Part shown: one piece after another, positions 36,551 to 45,807 of the stretch
Numbering within the stretch: the first letter of the stretch is position 1
Layout of the letters: each line of letters starts with the position of its first letter
Source of the DNA: Thalassobius vesicularis
Lineage (GTDB): Bacteria > Pseudomonadota > Alphaproteobacteria > Rhodobacterales > Rhodobacteraceae
Direction of reading: 5' to 3'
NCBI RefSeq assembly: GCF_004799325.1
Contig: NZ_SSMD01000006.1
Location: 124,001-188,000 of the forward strand
Length of the DNA stretch: 64,000 nt
The notes under the pieces: generated by a model
The model's database searches: none
Seen by the model: only the letters and a program-made list of their open reading frames with translations
What the model was told of the DNA's origin: nothing
Program-made: the position numbers and the translations under genes

Positions 36551-36573
36551 GCAACAAGTTGGCGAAAAGATGG
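36551..36573 (-). promoter_or_regulatory. Tad-type upstream motif before the AAA ATPase gene
   Basis: The + strand reads AAGTTGGCGAAAAGA within this span, 66-88 bp upstream of the ATPase ATG. It is one of several occurrences of a GGCGRAA-type word in front of tad genes. Likely promoter-associated, by inference from position and recurrence. Confidence 0.35.
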
Positions 36574-36598
36574 TCAGCCCGTGGAAATTTCGCCGGGA

Positions 36599-37120
36599 TC
36601 AGGCGCCGTACAGCGCGCCCAGCAGCAGGTAGATCGACAGGGTCGAGGCCAGCGGCAGGCCCATCGGGAAATCGCGCTTGCGGGTCCAGCTTTCCCACTC
36701 GGGGGCCATGCGGCGCAGGGGCGTGAACTTGGCGATGCGGTGCGTGGCGTAACCGGCCAGCAGGCAAGCGGCGAACAGCGCGATCAGGAAGCGCAGGTCG
36801 CCAAAGGCGATGTAGGGCGCGGCGGCGGCGGCGAATTTCGCGTCGCCCGCACCGACCAAACCGGCGGCGTTCATCACGATCCCCAACAGCAGGATCACCA
36901 CCAGATGCAGCAGCTGCCAGCCCACGGTTTCCAGCGGCATCGTGAACGGAGCAACCAGCACGAACAGCAGGGCCAGAAGCGCAACCGACATGTTGGGAAT
37001 ACGCATGGCGCGCATGTCCGACCAGGCGACCCAGACGCAGATCGGCAGCGACAGCATGAACAACGGCAGCGCCGCCCCGTGCGGGATCGCCAGAGACAGT
37101 TGAGAAAACACGCTACCCAC
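36599..37120 (-). CDS. cpaA: Flp prepilin peptidase CpaA (TadV)
   Basis: An A24-family aspartic prepilin peptidase of 173 residues with five to six membrane helices. The two catalytic aspartates are in WVAWSDMRAMRIPN (about residue 34) and in GAGDAKF (GxGD motif, about residue 84). It cleaves and possibly methylates prepilins at the inner membrane. The GTG at 37120 lies 3 bp after the stop of the upstream TPR gene. Its substrates here carry an AVTxDW motif in place of the usual xxxxEY. Confidence 0.92.
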   Translation of the reverse strand: MGSVFSQLSLAIPHGAALPLFMLSLPICVWVAWSDMRAMRIPNMSVALLALLFVLVAPFTMPLETVGWQLLHLVVILLLGIVMNAAGLVGAGDAKFAAAAAPYIAFGDLRFLIALFAACLLAGYATHRIAKFTPLRRMAPEWESWTRKRDFPMGLPLASTLSIYLLLGALYGA

Positions 37121-37123
37121 GAC

Positions 37124-37984
37124 TTAGTTGGTGGCGTTGGCTTCGAGCGCGCGCAGGCTGCGGACGGCGGCCTCGAAATGCTGCGGATGGGTGTCGATTG
37201 CCTCGCGCAGCAGGCCCTTGCCGGTGGTGACGTCGCCCTGCTTGACCGCGCTCAGGCCCAGCGTGTGCAGCAGTTGCGCGCGTTCGACCTGGGTCATCGG
37301 AATGACCGGCAGGGTGTAGTTGCGCTGTGCGCCGCGCGCCAGGACCAAGTTGTTTTTCGCGGTGAACAGCTTGTCGTCGTTGCGGATCGAGTCACTGAAC
37401 AGGCGCTCGGCCTCGGCGAAATCGCCGCGCGTCAGTTTCGAGTAGCCCCAGTTGTTCAGCACGCCCGCGGGGCGCGTCGTCAGGCCCACGGCGACCTCGT
37501 AGAAGCTGTCGGCCTTTTTCCATTCCTGGTTCGAGTCCGCGACCATCGCCTCCAGCCGGTAGCGTTTGAACGTCTCGAAGGTGGGCGGGACCGAGTCCAG
37601 CACCTTGTCGGCCTCGGCCCAGGCGCCGGTGCGGATCAGGGCATCGGCCAGATCAACGCGGTCGTCATTGGTGGCTTCGGGGTGTTCGACGACCTTTTTC
37701 CAGACTGGGACCGCCTCGGTGGTGCGGTTGGCGCGGATCAGCGAGGTCGCCAGACCGCGTTGCAGGTCGATGCGGTCGGGGTTGTCCTTGACCGAGCGGG
37801 TGAAGTAGGTCACCGCCTCGTTCGGGTCGGCCACCGTCAGCATGATGTCCGAAAGATTGTTTTCATCCACCGCGTTGACGGCGCTGAGCGCGCGATCAAC
37901 CTCGTTCTGGCCACGCATCTTATCGCATGCGGACAACCCGACCGTCCCGGCCAGGCACAGGGTTAGGATGAGAGGGTGGCGCAT
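37124..37984 (-). CDS. TPR lipoprotein of the tad locus
   Basis: A 286-residue lipoprotein with lipobox VGLSAC (Cys at about residue 20), followed by tetratricopeptide-like repeats through most of its length (for example NEAVTYFTRSVKDNPDRIDL, TEAVPVWKKVVEHPEATNDD, NNWGYSKLTRGDFAEAERLF). It probably acts at the periplasmic face of the outer membrane as a scaffold for the secretin, like TadD. It is the second TPR lipoprotein in the locus and lies 30 bp from tadD. Confidence 0.85.
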   Translation of the reverse strand: MRHPLILTLCLAGTVGLSACDKMRGQNEVDRALSAVNAVDENNLSDIMLTVADPNEAVTYFTRSVKDNPDRIDLQRGLATSLIRANRTTEAVPVWKKVVEHPEATNDDRVDLADALIRTGAWAEADKVLDSVPPTFETFKRYRLEAMVADSNQEWKKADSFYEVAVGLTTRPAGVLNNWGYSKLTRGDFAEAERLFSDSIRNDDKLFTAKNNLVLARGAQRNYTLPVIPMTQVERAQLLHTLGLSAVKQGDVTTGKGLLREAIDTHPQHFEAAVRSLRALEANATN

Positions 37985-38014
37985 TGTTTGCGTCCTTTTA
38001 CTGCTCTTGCCCGA

Positions 38015-38578
38015 TCATGGTATCTGGCGGATCAGATAGTCGCTGCTACCGCGCCGTACCAATTTATAATCTTGTTCTTCCTCAGCATCATAAGCTGTAT
38101 TTTCAGATTTTGCGAGTGCCAAGCGCAAATTATCCCGAATTGAATCACTTTCGCCGTTGTCCAGCGCGTAGGCGGTGCGCAGGATTTGCACGGCTTCGGC
38201 GGTCTTGCCGCGTTCGATCAACACCACGCCCAGGTTGTTCCACACTTCGGGGATGGCCTGATCGGTCGCAACTGCCCGTCGCAAAAGGGTTTCTGCCTGC
38301 CCCAGACGGCCCAGGCCAAGGTTTGCGGTGCCCATTCCGGCCAGCACGTCCACGGTCAGGCCGTTGGCCAGAGCGGCGCGATTGTACGCTTTCAGCGCCA
38401 ATTCGTACTCTCCGGCATCCATCAGACGCTGGGCGACGACCAGCCCGTCCTCGGCGCGTTCGCCGGTGTCCAGACCGGGCGCGGTCATGCCGTCCCTGGA
38501 TGCGCCAAGGCCGCCTGCGGTACAGGCGGCCAGAGCGGTGGCTGTCAGCAGGGTCAGCCCTGCCTTGGCGATGGTCAT
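38015..38578 (-). CDS. tadD: TPR pilotin-like lipoprotein TadD
   Basis: A 187-residue lipoprotein (lipobox TALAAC, Cys at about residue 19) with TPR units, including RLMDAGEYELALKAYNRAAL, GRLGQAETLLRRAVATDQAI and EVWNNLGVVLIERGKTAEAV. TadD-type proteins are thought to help assemble the outer-membrane secretin. Located directly after tadC, as in other tad loci. Confidence 0.88.
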   Translation of the reverse strand: MTIAKAGLTLLTATALAACTAGGLGASRDGMTAPGLDTGERAEDGLVVAQRLMDAGEYELALKAYNRAALANGLTVDVLAGMGTANLGLGRLGQAETLLRRAVATDQAIPEVWNNLGVVLIERGKTAEAVQILRTAYALDNGESDSIRDNLRLALAKSENTAYDAEEEQDYKLVRRGSSDYLIRQIP

Positions 38579-38586
38579 TTATCTGC

Positions 38587-39555
38587 TCACTTGCCCAGTT
38601 CCAGAATGCCGATGGCCGAAGGCGCAACCAGAATGATCAGCAGCGGCGGCACGGTCAGGGCCATTGTGGCAAGGGTCATCTTCGTGGGCAACTTGTTTGC
38701 GGCCTCTTCGGCGCGCATCACGCGTTTGTCCCGCATCTCGCCGGCGTAGACGCGCAGGGCCTCGGCGATCGAGGTACCGAAAGTGGCCGATTGCACCAGC
38801 ACCGTCACGAAGGACGACACGTCGGCCACGCCGCAGCGTTCGCCCATGTCGGCCAGAACGGTGGGTTTGTCCTTACCGGCCTTGATCTGGTGGCTGACGA
38901 TCTCGAATTCATCGGCCAGCGCGGGGAAGGACGAGCGGATTTCCTTGCTGACGCGGATGATCGACTGGTCCAGCGACTGGCCGGCCTCGACGCAGACCAG
39001 CATCATGTCCAGCGCGTCAGGGAAGCCTTGGGTGATTTCCTCTTGCCGCTTTTGCTGGCGCTTGGTGACCCAGTATTTGGGCAGCATGTAGCCACCGCAG
39101 CCGGGGCCGAGGATCCACATCATGGTCTGCTGGGTCGTCGGTTCCTTGCCCGACAGCACCAGCATGAAATAGGCAACGCCGATGATCAGGCCGATCAGAC
39201 CCAGCGCGAATTGCGCGAAGTGGTAAAAGCGCACCGAGTCCTTGGAGCGATAGCCCGCCTGCAGCAGCTTTTGACGGACGGCCGAATATTCCTTCTCGTT
39301 CTGGGGTTCGAGGAAGGTCGAGTACTTCTCCAGCTTGTCGTTCGACTTGGCCGTGCGCAGGCCGCCGCCCTTGGCGACCTTCTTGGTCAGCTTTTCGGGG
39401 CTGGCCTCTTTGTTCAGCTTTTCAAGCGGGTCGGCCTTTTGGTTCAGGAAGATGAAGGCCGCGACGACGATCAGCGCCAGCGCCAGGAAACCGACCAGCA
39501 GCAGGGGCGCGATGGCGCCCAGTTCCGGGCCAAGGATCGAAGTGAAGATATCCAT
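38587..39555 (-). CDS. tadC: Tad inner-membrane platform protein TadC
   Basis: A type II secretion system F-domain protein of 322 residues with membrane helices near residues 16-38, 110-130, 140-155 and 295-315. The F domain contains FPDALDMMLVCVEAGQSLDQ-type residues (here GFPDALDMMLVCVEAGQSLD) and LADMGERCGVADVSSFVTVL. It partners TadB in the platform on which the CpaF ATPase acts. It follows tadB after 10 bp. Confidence 0.95.
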   Translation of the reverse strand: MDIFTSILGPELGAIAPLLLVGFLALALIVVAAFIFLNQKADPLEKLNKEASPEKLTKKVAKGGGLRTAKSNDKLEKYSTFLEPQNEKEYSAVRQKLLQAGYRSKDSVRFYHFAQFALGLIGLIIGVAYFMLVLSGKEPTTQQTMMWILGPGCGGYMLPKYWVTKRQQKRQEEITQGFPDALDMMLVCVEAGQSLDQSIIRVSKEIRSSFPALADEFEIVSHQIKAGKDKPTVLADMGERCGVADVSSFVTVLVQSATFGTSIAEALRVYAGEMRDKRVMRAEEAANKLPTKMTLATMALTVPPLLIILVAPSAIGILELGK

Positions 39556-39565
39556 TGCTGCCTCC

Positions 39566-40534
39566 TCAGACCTTGATGTTCACAAGCATGCGCATGATGA
39601 TCAGGTTCGCACCCAGGAACATGCCCACCGCGATACAGGCGGGCACGAACAGGTAGTGATCCAGGACGTTGTCGTAGTAATGCGGGTCCATCACGTTGAT
39701 GGCGATCAGCGCCAGCACCGGGAAGGCCGACAGGAAGTTGCCGGACCATTGGGCCTCGGCGGTGATGGCTTTCACGCGGCGGAACAGGCGGAAACGGGCG
39801 CGGATCACCTTGGCCAGACCGGCCAGGATCTCGGCCAGGTTGCCGCCCGATTGCTGCTGGATCGTCACGGCGACGGCCAGAAAGCGCATGTCCTGCATGT
39901 CCAGACGTTCGGCCATGTCTTTCAGCGCCTCGCCGACGTCGCGGCCATATTGCGCCTCGTCCGCGATCATGCCGAATTCGGTGGCCAGGGGGTCGGCGAC
40001 CTCTTTGGCGACGATCTGGATGGCCGAGCTGAACGGGTGACCGACGCGCAAGGAACGCACCATCAGTTCGACGGCGTCGGGCAGCTGTTCCTCGATCATG
40101 CCCATGCGTTTCTTGGCCTTCGAGTTCACCCAGAAATAGATGCCGCCGACGCCCATCGCGACCGATACAAAGCCACGCACGGCGGCCGAGGTGTCGGTGC
40201 CCACGGTCAGGCCGATGAAGGCGACGACGGTCAGCAGCGCCATCATCATCATCAGCTGGGTCGGCGAGAACGCGATCGCGGCCTTCTGCGCCCGGTCCGC
40301 CAGAATGGCGTAGATCGGGATCGAGCGCGACTTCATGTGCTGGGTCATCTCCTTGCGGAGGGTCTCCATCACTTCAGAGCGGTTGGAGCCTTTTTCCAGC
40401 ATCTCCAGCCGGCGATTGACGCGGCTGTTGAGGCTGATCGAGCGGCCGAACACGGTCAGGTAGACGCCTTCGACCAGCACCAGGACGCCGACGAAGATTA
40501 GACCGTAAATAAGGGGTTCCATGCTGATGGCCAT
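39566..40534 (-). CDS. tadB: Tad inner-membrane platform protein TadB
   Basis: A T2SSF-domain protein of 322 residues. It has an N-terminal helix (7-27), two central helices, the F-domain LPDAVELMVRSLRVGHPFSSAI (about 148-169), and IQQQSGGNLAEILAGLAKVIR, then a C-terminal helix. It forms the inner-membrane platform with TadC. GGAG lies 8 bp before the ATG; it follows cpaF after 5 bp. Confidence 0.95.
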   Translation of the reverse strand: MAISMEPLIYGLIFVGVLVLVEGVYLTVFGRSISLNSRVNRRLEMLEKGSNRSEVMETLRKEMTQHMKSRSIPIYAILADRAQKAAIAFSPTQLMMMMALLTVVAFIGLTVGTDTSAAVRGFVSVAMGVGGIYFWVNSKAKKRMGMIEEQLPDAVELMVRSLRVGHPFSSAIQIVAKEVADPLATEFGMIADEAQYGRDVGEALKDMAERLDMQDMRFLAVAVTIQQQSGGNLAEILAGLAKVIRARFRLFRRVKAITAEAQWSGNFLSAFPVLALIAINVMDPHYYDNVLDHYLFVPACIAVGMFLGANLIIMRMLVNIKV

Positions 40535-40539
40535 GGCGA

Positions 40540-41991
40540 TTACTCCGCAGCGTGGGGTTCGAAGATCGAGGCGGGCAGGTCATAGCCCCACAGACGGAAG
40601 CGTTCCGAGAAGTGAGAGCGCACGCCGGTGGCCGTGAAATGGCCGATGATCTTGTTTTCAGGGGTCAGGCCGACGCGCTGGAAGCGGAAGACCTCTTGCA
40701 TCGAGATCACGTCGCCCTCCATCCCGGTGATCTCGGTGATCGAGGTCATCCGGCGCGAACCATCCTGCAGACGGCTGGCCTGCACGATCAGGTTCACAGC
40801 CGAGGAGATCTGGCTGCGCACTGCCTTGATCGGCATTTCGATCCCGGCCATCGCGATCATGTTTTCCAGACGCGACACACCATCGCGCGCCGAGTTGGCG
40901 TGGATCGTGGTCATCGACCCGTCGTGGCCGGTATTCATGGCCTGCAGCATGTCGATCACTTCCTCGCCGCGGGTTTCGCCGACGATAATGCGGTCAGGAC
41001 GCATACGCAGGGCGTTGCGCAGACAGTCACGCTGGGTGACGGCGCCTTTGCCCTCGACGTTCGGGGGGCGGGATTCCATGCGGCCCACGTGGACCTGTTG
41101 CAGCTGAAGTTCCGCCGTATCCTCGATCGTCAGGATACGTTCGGAGTTGTCGATGAACGAGCTGAGCGCGTTCAGCGTGGTGGTTTTACCCGAACCCGTA
41201 CCGCCCGAGACGATCACGTTCAGGCGGGTGGCGACGGCGGCTTGCAGGTAGGCGGCCATTTCCTCGGAAAACGCGCCAAAGCGCACCAGGTCATCGACGC
41301 CCAGCTTTTCCTTTTTGAACTTACGGATCGACACCAGCGAGCCATCCACCGCGATGGGGGGCACCATCGCGTTGAAACGCGAACCATCGGCCAGACGGGC
41401 GTCAACATAGGGGTTGGATTCATCGACGCGGCGACCCACGGCCGACACGATCTTGTCGATGATCCGCAGCAGGTGCTTTTCGTCCTTGAAGGTGATGTCG
41501 GTCAGCTGCAGCTTGCCTGCGCGTTCCACAAAGATGCGCTGGGGGCCGTTGACCAGAATATCGTTGACCGAGTCGTCCTTGAGCAGCGTTTCCAGCGGGC
41601 CAAGGCCGGTGACTTCGTCATAGAGTTCCTGGTTCAGGGTGGTGCGATCCTCGCGGTTCAGCACGATGCCCTTTTCCTCGAGGATCTCGGTCGAGATCGA
41701 GCTGATTTCCGAACGCAGCTCGGCCTCGGTCGCGGTTTCCAGCGCGGCCAGGTTCAGGTTGTCCAGCAGCGCGCGGTGCAGTTCCAGCTTGATCTCGGAC
41801 AGGCGTTCCTTGCGCTTGCGTTCCTTGTCCACGGCAGGGGCCTGTGCGGCGACCTTGGGCATCGGCTTGCGGATGACCACGGGTTTGGGCGCGGTGTCGC
41901 CAACGGGGGCGGTTTTCGGCATCTCGGGGGCCGATTTGACCGAAGCCAGAGGGGCGGCCTTGCCTGCGGGTTTCTTGTAACGCGAAAACAT
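40540..41991 (-). CDS. cpaF: Tad secretion ATPase CpaF (TadA)
   Basis: A VirB11-like hexameric ATPase of 483 residues that drives Flp pilus assembly. Walker [17 protein letters not shown] is near residue 260, the Asp box [13 protein letters not shown] near 288, Walker [16 protein letters not shown] near 328 and the His box [19 protein letters not shown] near 357. The N-terminal 90 residues are a Pro/Lys-rich linker plus a helical domain. It is transcribed with cpaE, tadB and tadC. Confidence 0.96.
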   Translation of the reverse strand: MFSRYKKPAGKAAPLASVKSAPEMPKTAPVGDTAPKPVVIRKPMPKVAAQAPAVDKERKRKERLSEIKLELHRALLDNLNLAALETATEAELRSEISSISTEILEEKGIVLNREDRTTLNQELYDEVTGLGPLETLLKDDSVNDILVNGPQRIFVERAGKLQLTDITFKDEKHLLRIIDKIVSAVGRRVDESNPYVDARLADGSRFNAMVPPIAVDGSLVSIRKFKKEKLGVDDLVRFGAFSEEMAAYLQAAVATRLNVIVSGGTGSGKTTTLNALSSFIDNSERILTIEDTAELQLQQVHVGRMESRPPNVEGKGAVTQRDCLRNALRMRPDRIIVGETRGEEVIDMLQAMNTGHDGSMTTIHANSARDGVSRLENMIAMAGIEMPIKAVRSQISSAVNLIVQASRLQDGSRRMTSITEITGMEGDVISMQEVFRFQRVGLTPENKIIGHFTATGVRSHFSERFRLWGYDLPASIFEPHAAE

Positions 41992-42010
41992 CTGTATCTA
42001 CCCCTTTGTC

Positions 42011-43264
42011 TCAGCTGGCCTCGGCGACCTGCTGCCCCAGGTCATGAAGCGTGCCGGCGAGCTTGGCGATTTCCTTGCGAAGCGGGTTTTTCGGCGCGCT
42101 TTGCGCCAGCGGCAGGCCGTGATCGCCCGCCTGCGTGACCTGTTTGCCGCCGTCCGGCATCTGCAGTTCGATCGCGATGCCCAGGCTTTCGGCCAGCCGC
42201 TTGACGCGCGACTTGCCGTTCAGGTCGGTGAATTTCGGGCTGCGGTTCAGTACGAAGCGGATCTTGTCAAAGGGCAGGGCTTCGGCCTGAAGCGCGCGCT
42301 TCAGACGAAGCGCGTTCTGGGCCGAACGCATGTCCAGCTCGATCGTGGCCAGGTAGATATGCGCGTTGCTGAGGATCGCCTCGGTCCATTGCACGATGGT
42401 TTTGGGCATGTCGACGATGACGTAATCGAAATGCTTGCGGGCCATCTCGATCACGCGCATCACCTCTTCGCTGCCCAGCAGGTCCAACGGGATGATGTCG
42501 GCGGGGGCGGTCAGGACGTGCAGCTTGTCCTCGAAGCTCATGAGCGCCTGCATGAACACGTCGTCATCCATCGACTCGGTGTCCGAGAGCATCTCGAACA
42601 CGGCGTCGCGGCGCGGCAGGTCGAAATAGGTCGAGACCGAGCCGAACTGGAAATCCAGGTCGATCAGGCAGACGCGGGGCGGCGTTTCGCCCTTTTTCGC
42701 GGCTACGACCAGTTCCCAGCCCAGGTTGACGGCCAGCGTGGTGGCCCCGGTGCCGCCGGCCAGACCGTGCACGGCCATCAGCACGCCCTCGCGGTTATGC
42801 GTGGACTTGTTGGCGGCGCGGGGCGCGGGTTCGGGGTGGTACTGGATCTCGGGCTCGGGTGTGCGGATGCGTTCGACCGCGGCCATCAACTCGTTTTCCG
42901 GCAGAGGGTAGGGGACGAATTCGTCGGCACCCTGGCGCAGCAGTTGGTGCAGCGCGGCGGGGCTGACGTCATCGGCGATCAGGATCACCTTGATGCCACG
43001 CGCCTTGGCCTGGCTGATGATCTCGCCCAGCAGGATCAGGTTGTCTTCGTCCTCGGAATCGACGGCCATCGCCACGAATTCCAGGGATTCGGCGTCGGGT
43101 TGCTGGAAAAACGGCAGCGCGTCGGAAAAACCAAGATCGCCCCAGGCCTCGCCCAAGAGCGTCTCCATGTCTTCAATCAACAAGTCGAAATTCTGCACGT
43201 CCCGACTGATGGTACAAGCCAGCAAGGGGCTTGCCTCGGGTTGCAGATTGGCTTCACTCGTCAT
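42011..43264 (-). CDS. cpaE: Pilus assembly/localisation protein CpaE (TadZ)
   Basis: A 417-residue protein with an N-terminal receiver-like domain (about 40-140, FDLLIEDMETLLGEAW onward) and a MinD/ParA-like ATPase domain from about 150. The nucleotide loop reads HGLAGGTGATTLAVNLGWEL: the catalytic lysine of the Walker A motif is replaced by Ala, an atypical form known for some TadZ proteins. CpaE/TadZ positions the pilus machine at the cell pole. The ATG at 43264 is preceded by AGGAAGACGAGG; a longer frame to 43336 has no ribosome binding site. A 216-bp gap with a hairpin precedes it. Confidence 0.9.
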   Translation of the reverse strand: MTSEANLQPEASPLLACTISRDVQNFDLLIEDMETLLGEAWGDLGFSDALPFFQQPDAESLEFVAMAVDSEDEDNLILLGEIISQAKARGIKVILIADDVSPAALHQLLRQGADEFVPYPLPENELMAAVERIRTPEPEIQYHPEPAPRAANKSTHNREGVLMAVHGLAGGTGATTLAVNLGWELVVAAKKGETPPRVCLIDLDFQFGSVSTYFDLPRRDAVFEMLSDTESMDDDVFMQALMSFEDKLHVLTAPADIIPLDLLGSEEVMRVIEMARKHFDYVIVDMPKTIVQWTEAILSNAHIYLATIELDMRSAQNALRLKRALQAEALPFDKIRFVLNRSPKFTDLNGKSRVKRLAESLGIAIELQMPDGGKQVTQAGDHGLPLAQSAPKNPLRKEIAKLAGTLHDLGQQVAEAS

Positions 43265-43393
43265 TGCCTCGTCTTCCTTTTCAGGTTCGCAAGGCACAGC
43301 GGGCGGCCGGTATGTTTGTTTCCAAGACTGCCCCAACTGTGCTTGCTGTGCTCCGCCACGCGGAACGCACCAATCCCATTGCAGCCAAGATCG

Positions 43394-43413
43394 TCGTCAA
43401 CTTTGGCGGAAAT
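43394..43413 (-). promoter_or_regulatory. Tad-type upstream motif before cpaE
   Basis: The + strand reads CTTTGGCGGAAATAG within this span, 130-150 bp upstream of cpaE in an otherwise gene-free 216-bp gap. Same GGCGRAA-type word as in front of other tad genes. Confidence 0.3.
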
Positions 43414-43451
43414 AGGGCCAAAAGATCGTAATTGTTGGGATTCTTGTGACG

Positions 43452-43472
43452 ATCCCGGCGAAGCGCCGGGAT
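43452..43472 (-). terminator. Hairpin after the OmpA-like lipoprotein gene
   Basis: A perfect 9-bp stem ATCCCGGCG (43452-43460) and CGCCGGGAT (43464-43472) with a 3-base loop lies 9 bp beyond the gene's stop on the minus strand. There is no good U-run, so it may be a weak terminator or processing/attenuation structure before cpaE. Confidence 0.5.
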
Positions 43473-43480
43473 TGTTCAGG

Positions 43481-44155
43481 TTACTGCGTAGTCTGGAAAT
43501 CCGAGCCCGTGATGGTCGACAGGGTCGTCGCCGGGCGGGCGCTGGCCAGATATTCGCGGTACACGACCTCGGCGTATTTGCCGTCCATGATCGAGGGATG
43601 CTTCTGGATGAAGCCGCTGACTTCGGTCACGGTGCGGCGGTTCTGACGCTCGCGGCCTTCGGTCACGATCAGCGGCTGCGTTTCGCCGTAGGAAACGACC
43701 GCTTCCAGACGGGACCGGCTGATCCCCTGCGAGGACAGATAGGCGACGACGGCCTGCGCGCGGCGCATCCCCAGCGATTTGTTATACGCGTTCGAGCCGA
43801 CCGCATCGGTGTGGCCGTAGACGCGGAACCGCACCTCGGGGAACTGGCGAATCCAGTCGGCCTGTTTGCGCAGGGCAATGCGGGCGGTTTCGTCCAGCAG
43901 GGACGAATTGAATTCGAAATTCACGGTCGAGCCAACATCGGCGTCAAAACGACGTGCCAGATCAATGACATAGTTCTTTTCGCCACTCATGATCATGGTG
44001 TTGTTCATGGTCGAGTTGCCGAAATCGCCGCCCCCGATCAGGGCCCCGGCTTCGCGGGTGAACGAGGAGTAGGACTTGGTCCCGGCGCAGCCCGAAACGG
44101 CCAGCAGGCTACCAATCAGAAGAACAGAGAGAACCGGAGATTTCTGCATTTCCAT
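43481..44155 (-). CDS. OmpA-like lipoprotein of the tad locus (CpaD position)
   Basis: A 224-residue outer-membrane lipoprotein with lipobox LAVSGC (Cys at about residue 23) and a C-terminal OmpA domain (about 85-190: FRVYGHTDAVGSNAYNKSLG, MRRAQAVVAYLSSQG) with the peptidoglycan-binding Asp and Arg. It occupies the place between the secretin and cpaE where CpaD is normally found, and may anchor the secretin to peptidoglycan. The ATG at 44155 overlaps the cpaC stop; an ATG at 44149 is an alternative. Confidence 0.88.
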   Translation of the reverse strand: MEMQKSPVLSVLLIGSLLAVSGCAGTKSYSSFTREAGALIGGGDFGNSTMNNTMIMSGEKNYVIDLARRFDADVGSTVNFEFNSSLLDETARIALRKQADWIRQFPEVRFRVYGHTDAVGSNAYNKSLGMRRAQAVVAYLSSQGISRSRLEAVVSYGETQPLIVTEGRERQNRRTVTEVSGFIQKHPSIMDGKYAEVVYREYLASARPATTLSTITGSDFQTTQ

Positions 44156-45588
44156 CAATCCATCACGTAGCCATAAGAGCCGCTGAAATCCTGACGCGCC
44201 ACTTCGCCTGCAGCGCCCTTCAGCTTGCGGCTGTTGTCGCGGGCGACCTTGCCGTTCAGGAACAGGTCTTTTTCCGACGGCGGGGTGATGCGGTCGGTGG
44301 GCAGGGCCAAAGCCTCGCCGCGGGTGGGGGTGACCAGGTGCGCCGTGATGATGATGACCAGCTCGGACTGCGAGCGCTGGTATTGCGCGCTGCGGAACAG
44401 GGTGCCCAGGATCGGGATGTCGCCCAGCCACGGAACCTGCCCGTTGGTGTCAACAAAGTCGTCCTGCAACAGACCGGCGACGGCAAAGCTTTCGCCATCG
44501 CGCAGTTCTACGGTGGTCGAGGTTTCGCGGCGACGGAAGGCGTCCACGGTGAAGGCGTTCGAGGTGAAGCCGTTGGTGGGGTCGATCGACGACACGGCGG
44601 CCTCAAGCTCCAGGTTGATCAGATCGCCATCGACGACGCGCGGGATGAAGTTCAGCTCAACCCCGAACGGCTTGTATTCCACGGTGATCGAGCCGTTATC
44701 CTGGCTGACCGGCACGGGGTATTCGCCACCGGCGAGGAACTTCGCCTCTTGTCCCGACAGGGCGGTCAGGTTCGGCTCGGCCAGGCTGCGCACGACGCCT
44801 TTGGATTCAAGGGCTTCCAGCAGCAGGCCGACCTCGACCGAACCAGCCGAGAAGCCGAACAGCATCGCGCCGTTCGCCGTCGAGGTGGCGGGGATCGTGC
44901 CGGACAACGAATTGCCCTGCGAGCCCGAGTTGTTGTTGGTGTTGGTGCCGCCCGAAACGGTGGCGTTGCCGCCCAGAATGCCGCCGTCCAGCGCCAGCGA
45001 GGTGCTGAGCGACTTGGAGACGTTGCGCTCCATCTCGGCGAAGCGGACTTTCAGCATGACTTGCTGCACGCCGCCGACGCTCATCAGGTTGGAGACGCGC
45101 TGCGGGGCGTAGCGTTCGGCCAGATCCAGTGCGCGTTGCAGGCGCGAGGCCGACGACACGGTGCCGGACAGCACGATGCCGTCATTGGCGGTGCGGACTT
45201 CGATCTTTTCGCCGGGCAGGATCTGGCGCAGGCGTTCCTTGAATTCGGTGATGTCGGCGGCGACGACCACATCGACGTTGGTCATCAGCTTGCCAGCGGC
45301 GTCCAGAATGGTCAGGGTGGTGATCCCCGGCGATTTGCCCAGAACATAGATCGTGCGGTCGGACAAAGAGGAGATGTCGGCAATCGCGGGGTTCGCGATC
45401 GAAAGCTCGGCAAAGGGGGCATCACTTTCGACGACAATGGCCCGGTTCATGGGAACCTGCAGCGAGGTCGAGGTGCCGCGTTTGACGACGCGCAGGCTCT
45501 CGGCCTGGGCGGGTGTGCTCAGGGAGGTTGCGGCAAAAGCCATGGACAGCCCGATTGCGGCTGCTTGGAAAACGCTTACGATTTTCAT
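44155..45588 (-). CDS. cpaC: Tad outer-membrane secretin CpaC (RcpA)
   Basis: A 477-residue secretin with a signal peptide (1-28, ending TPAQAES). An N-terminal pilus-assembly domain (RAIVVESDAPFAELSIANPA and TIYVLGKSPGITTLTI) is followed by a BON-like segment (KIEVRTANDGIVLSGTVSSA). The secretin domain ends with VPWLGDIPILGTLFRS and LVIIITAHLVTP. A Ser/Asn/Gly-rich low-complexity loop lies near residue 230. The ATG at 45588 is the first start before the signal peptide; GGCAGG precedes it. Confidence 0.95.
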   Translation of the reverse strand: MKIVSVFQAAAIGLSMAFAATSLSTPAQAESLRVVKRGTSTSLQVPMNRAIVVESDAPFAELSIANPAIADISSLSDRTIYVLGKSPGITTLTILDAAGKLMTNVDVVVAADITEFKERLRQILPGEKIEVRTANDGIVLSGTVSSASRLQRALDLAERYAPQRVSNLMSVGGVQQVMLKVRFAEMERNVSKSLSTSLALDGGILGGNATVSGGTNTNNNSGSQGNSLSGTIPATSTANGAMLFGFSAGSVEVGLLLEALESKGVVRSLAEPNLTALSGQEAKFLAGGEYPVPVSQDNGSITVEYKPFGVELNFIPRVVDGDLINLELEAAVSSIDPTNGFTSNAFTVDAFRRRETSTTVELRDGESFAVAGLLQDDFVDTNGQVPWLGDIPILGTLFRSAQYQRSQSELVIIITAHLVTPTRGEALALPTDRITPPSEKDLFLNGKVARDNSRKLKGAAGEVARQDFSGSYGYVMD

Positions 45589-45648
45589 GTGACCTGCCTC
45601 TTCGATCACGCCTCGGTTACGGGTCTTTGTGCCCGCTCGTTTGTGCCA

Positions 45649-45674
45649 CCATGAGCGAAAAAGCGAAACTTTGC
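45649..45674 (-). promoter_or_regulatory. Tad-type upstream motif before cpaC
   Basis: The + strand reads GAGCGAAAAAGCGAAACTT in this span, 61-86 bp upstream of cpaC. It is a loose, doubled form of the GGCGRAA-type word found before other tad genes. cpaC needs its own promoter because a terminator separates it from cpaB. Confidence 0.3.
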
Positions 45675-45748
45675 AAGAATCAATAGGTTCTGGACTGAAC
45701 CTGAGGTCGAATCGCCCCATGTGGCCCCCGGTCTGCTGCGAAAATACA

Positions 45749-45778
45749 ACGGGGCGACCGATCGTTCGGCCGCCCCGT
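45749..45778 (-). terminator. Rho-independent terminator after cpaB
   Basis: ACGGGGCG (45749-45756) and CGCCCCGT (45771-45778), with an inner CCGA/TCGG stem, form a long hairpin. On the minus strand it is followed by TGTATTTTC. It lies 29 bp beyond the cpaB stop and isolates cpaB from cpaC. Confidence 0.75.
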
Positions 45779-45807
45779 CGGGATAAAGGCTTGCGTGCCA
45801 AGGCAGA

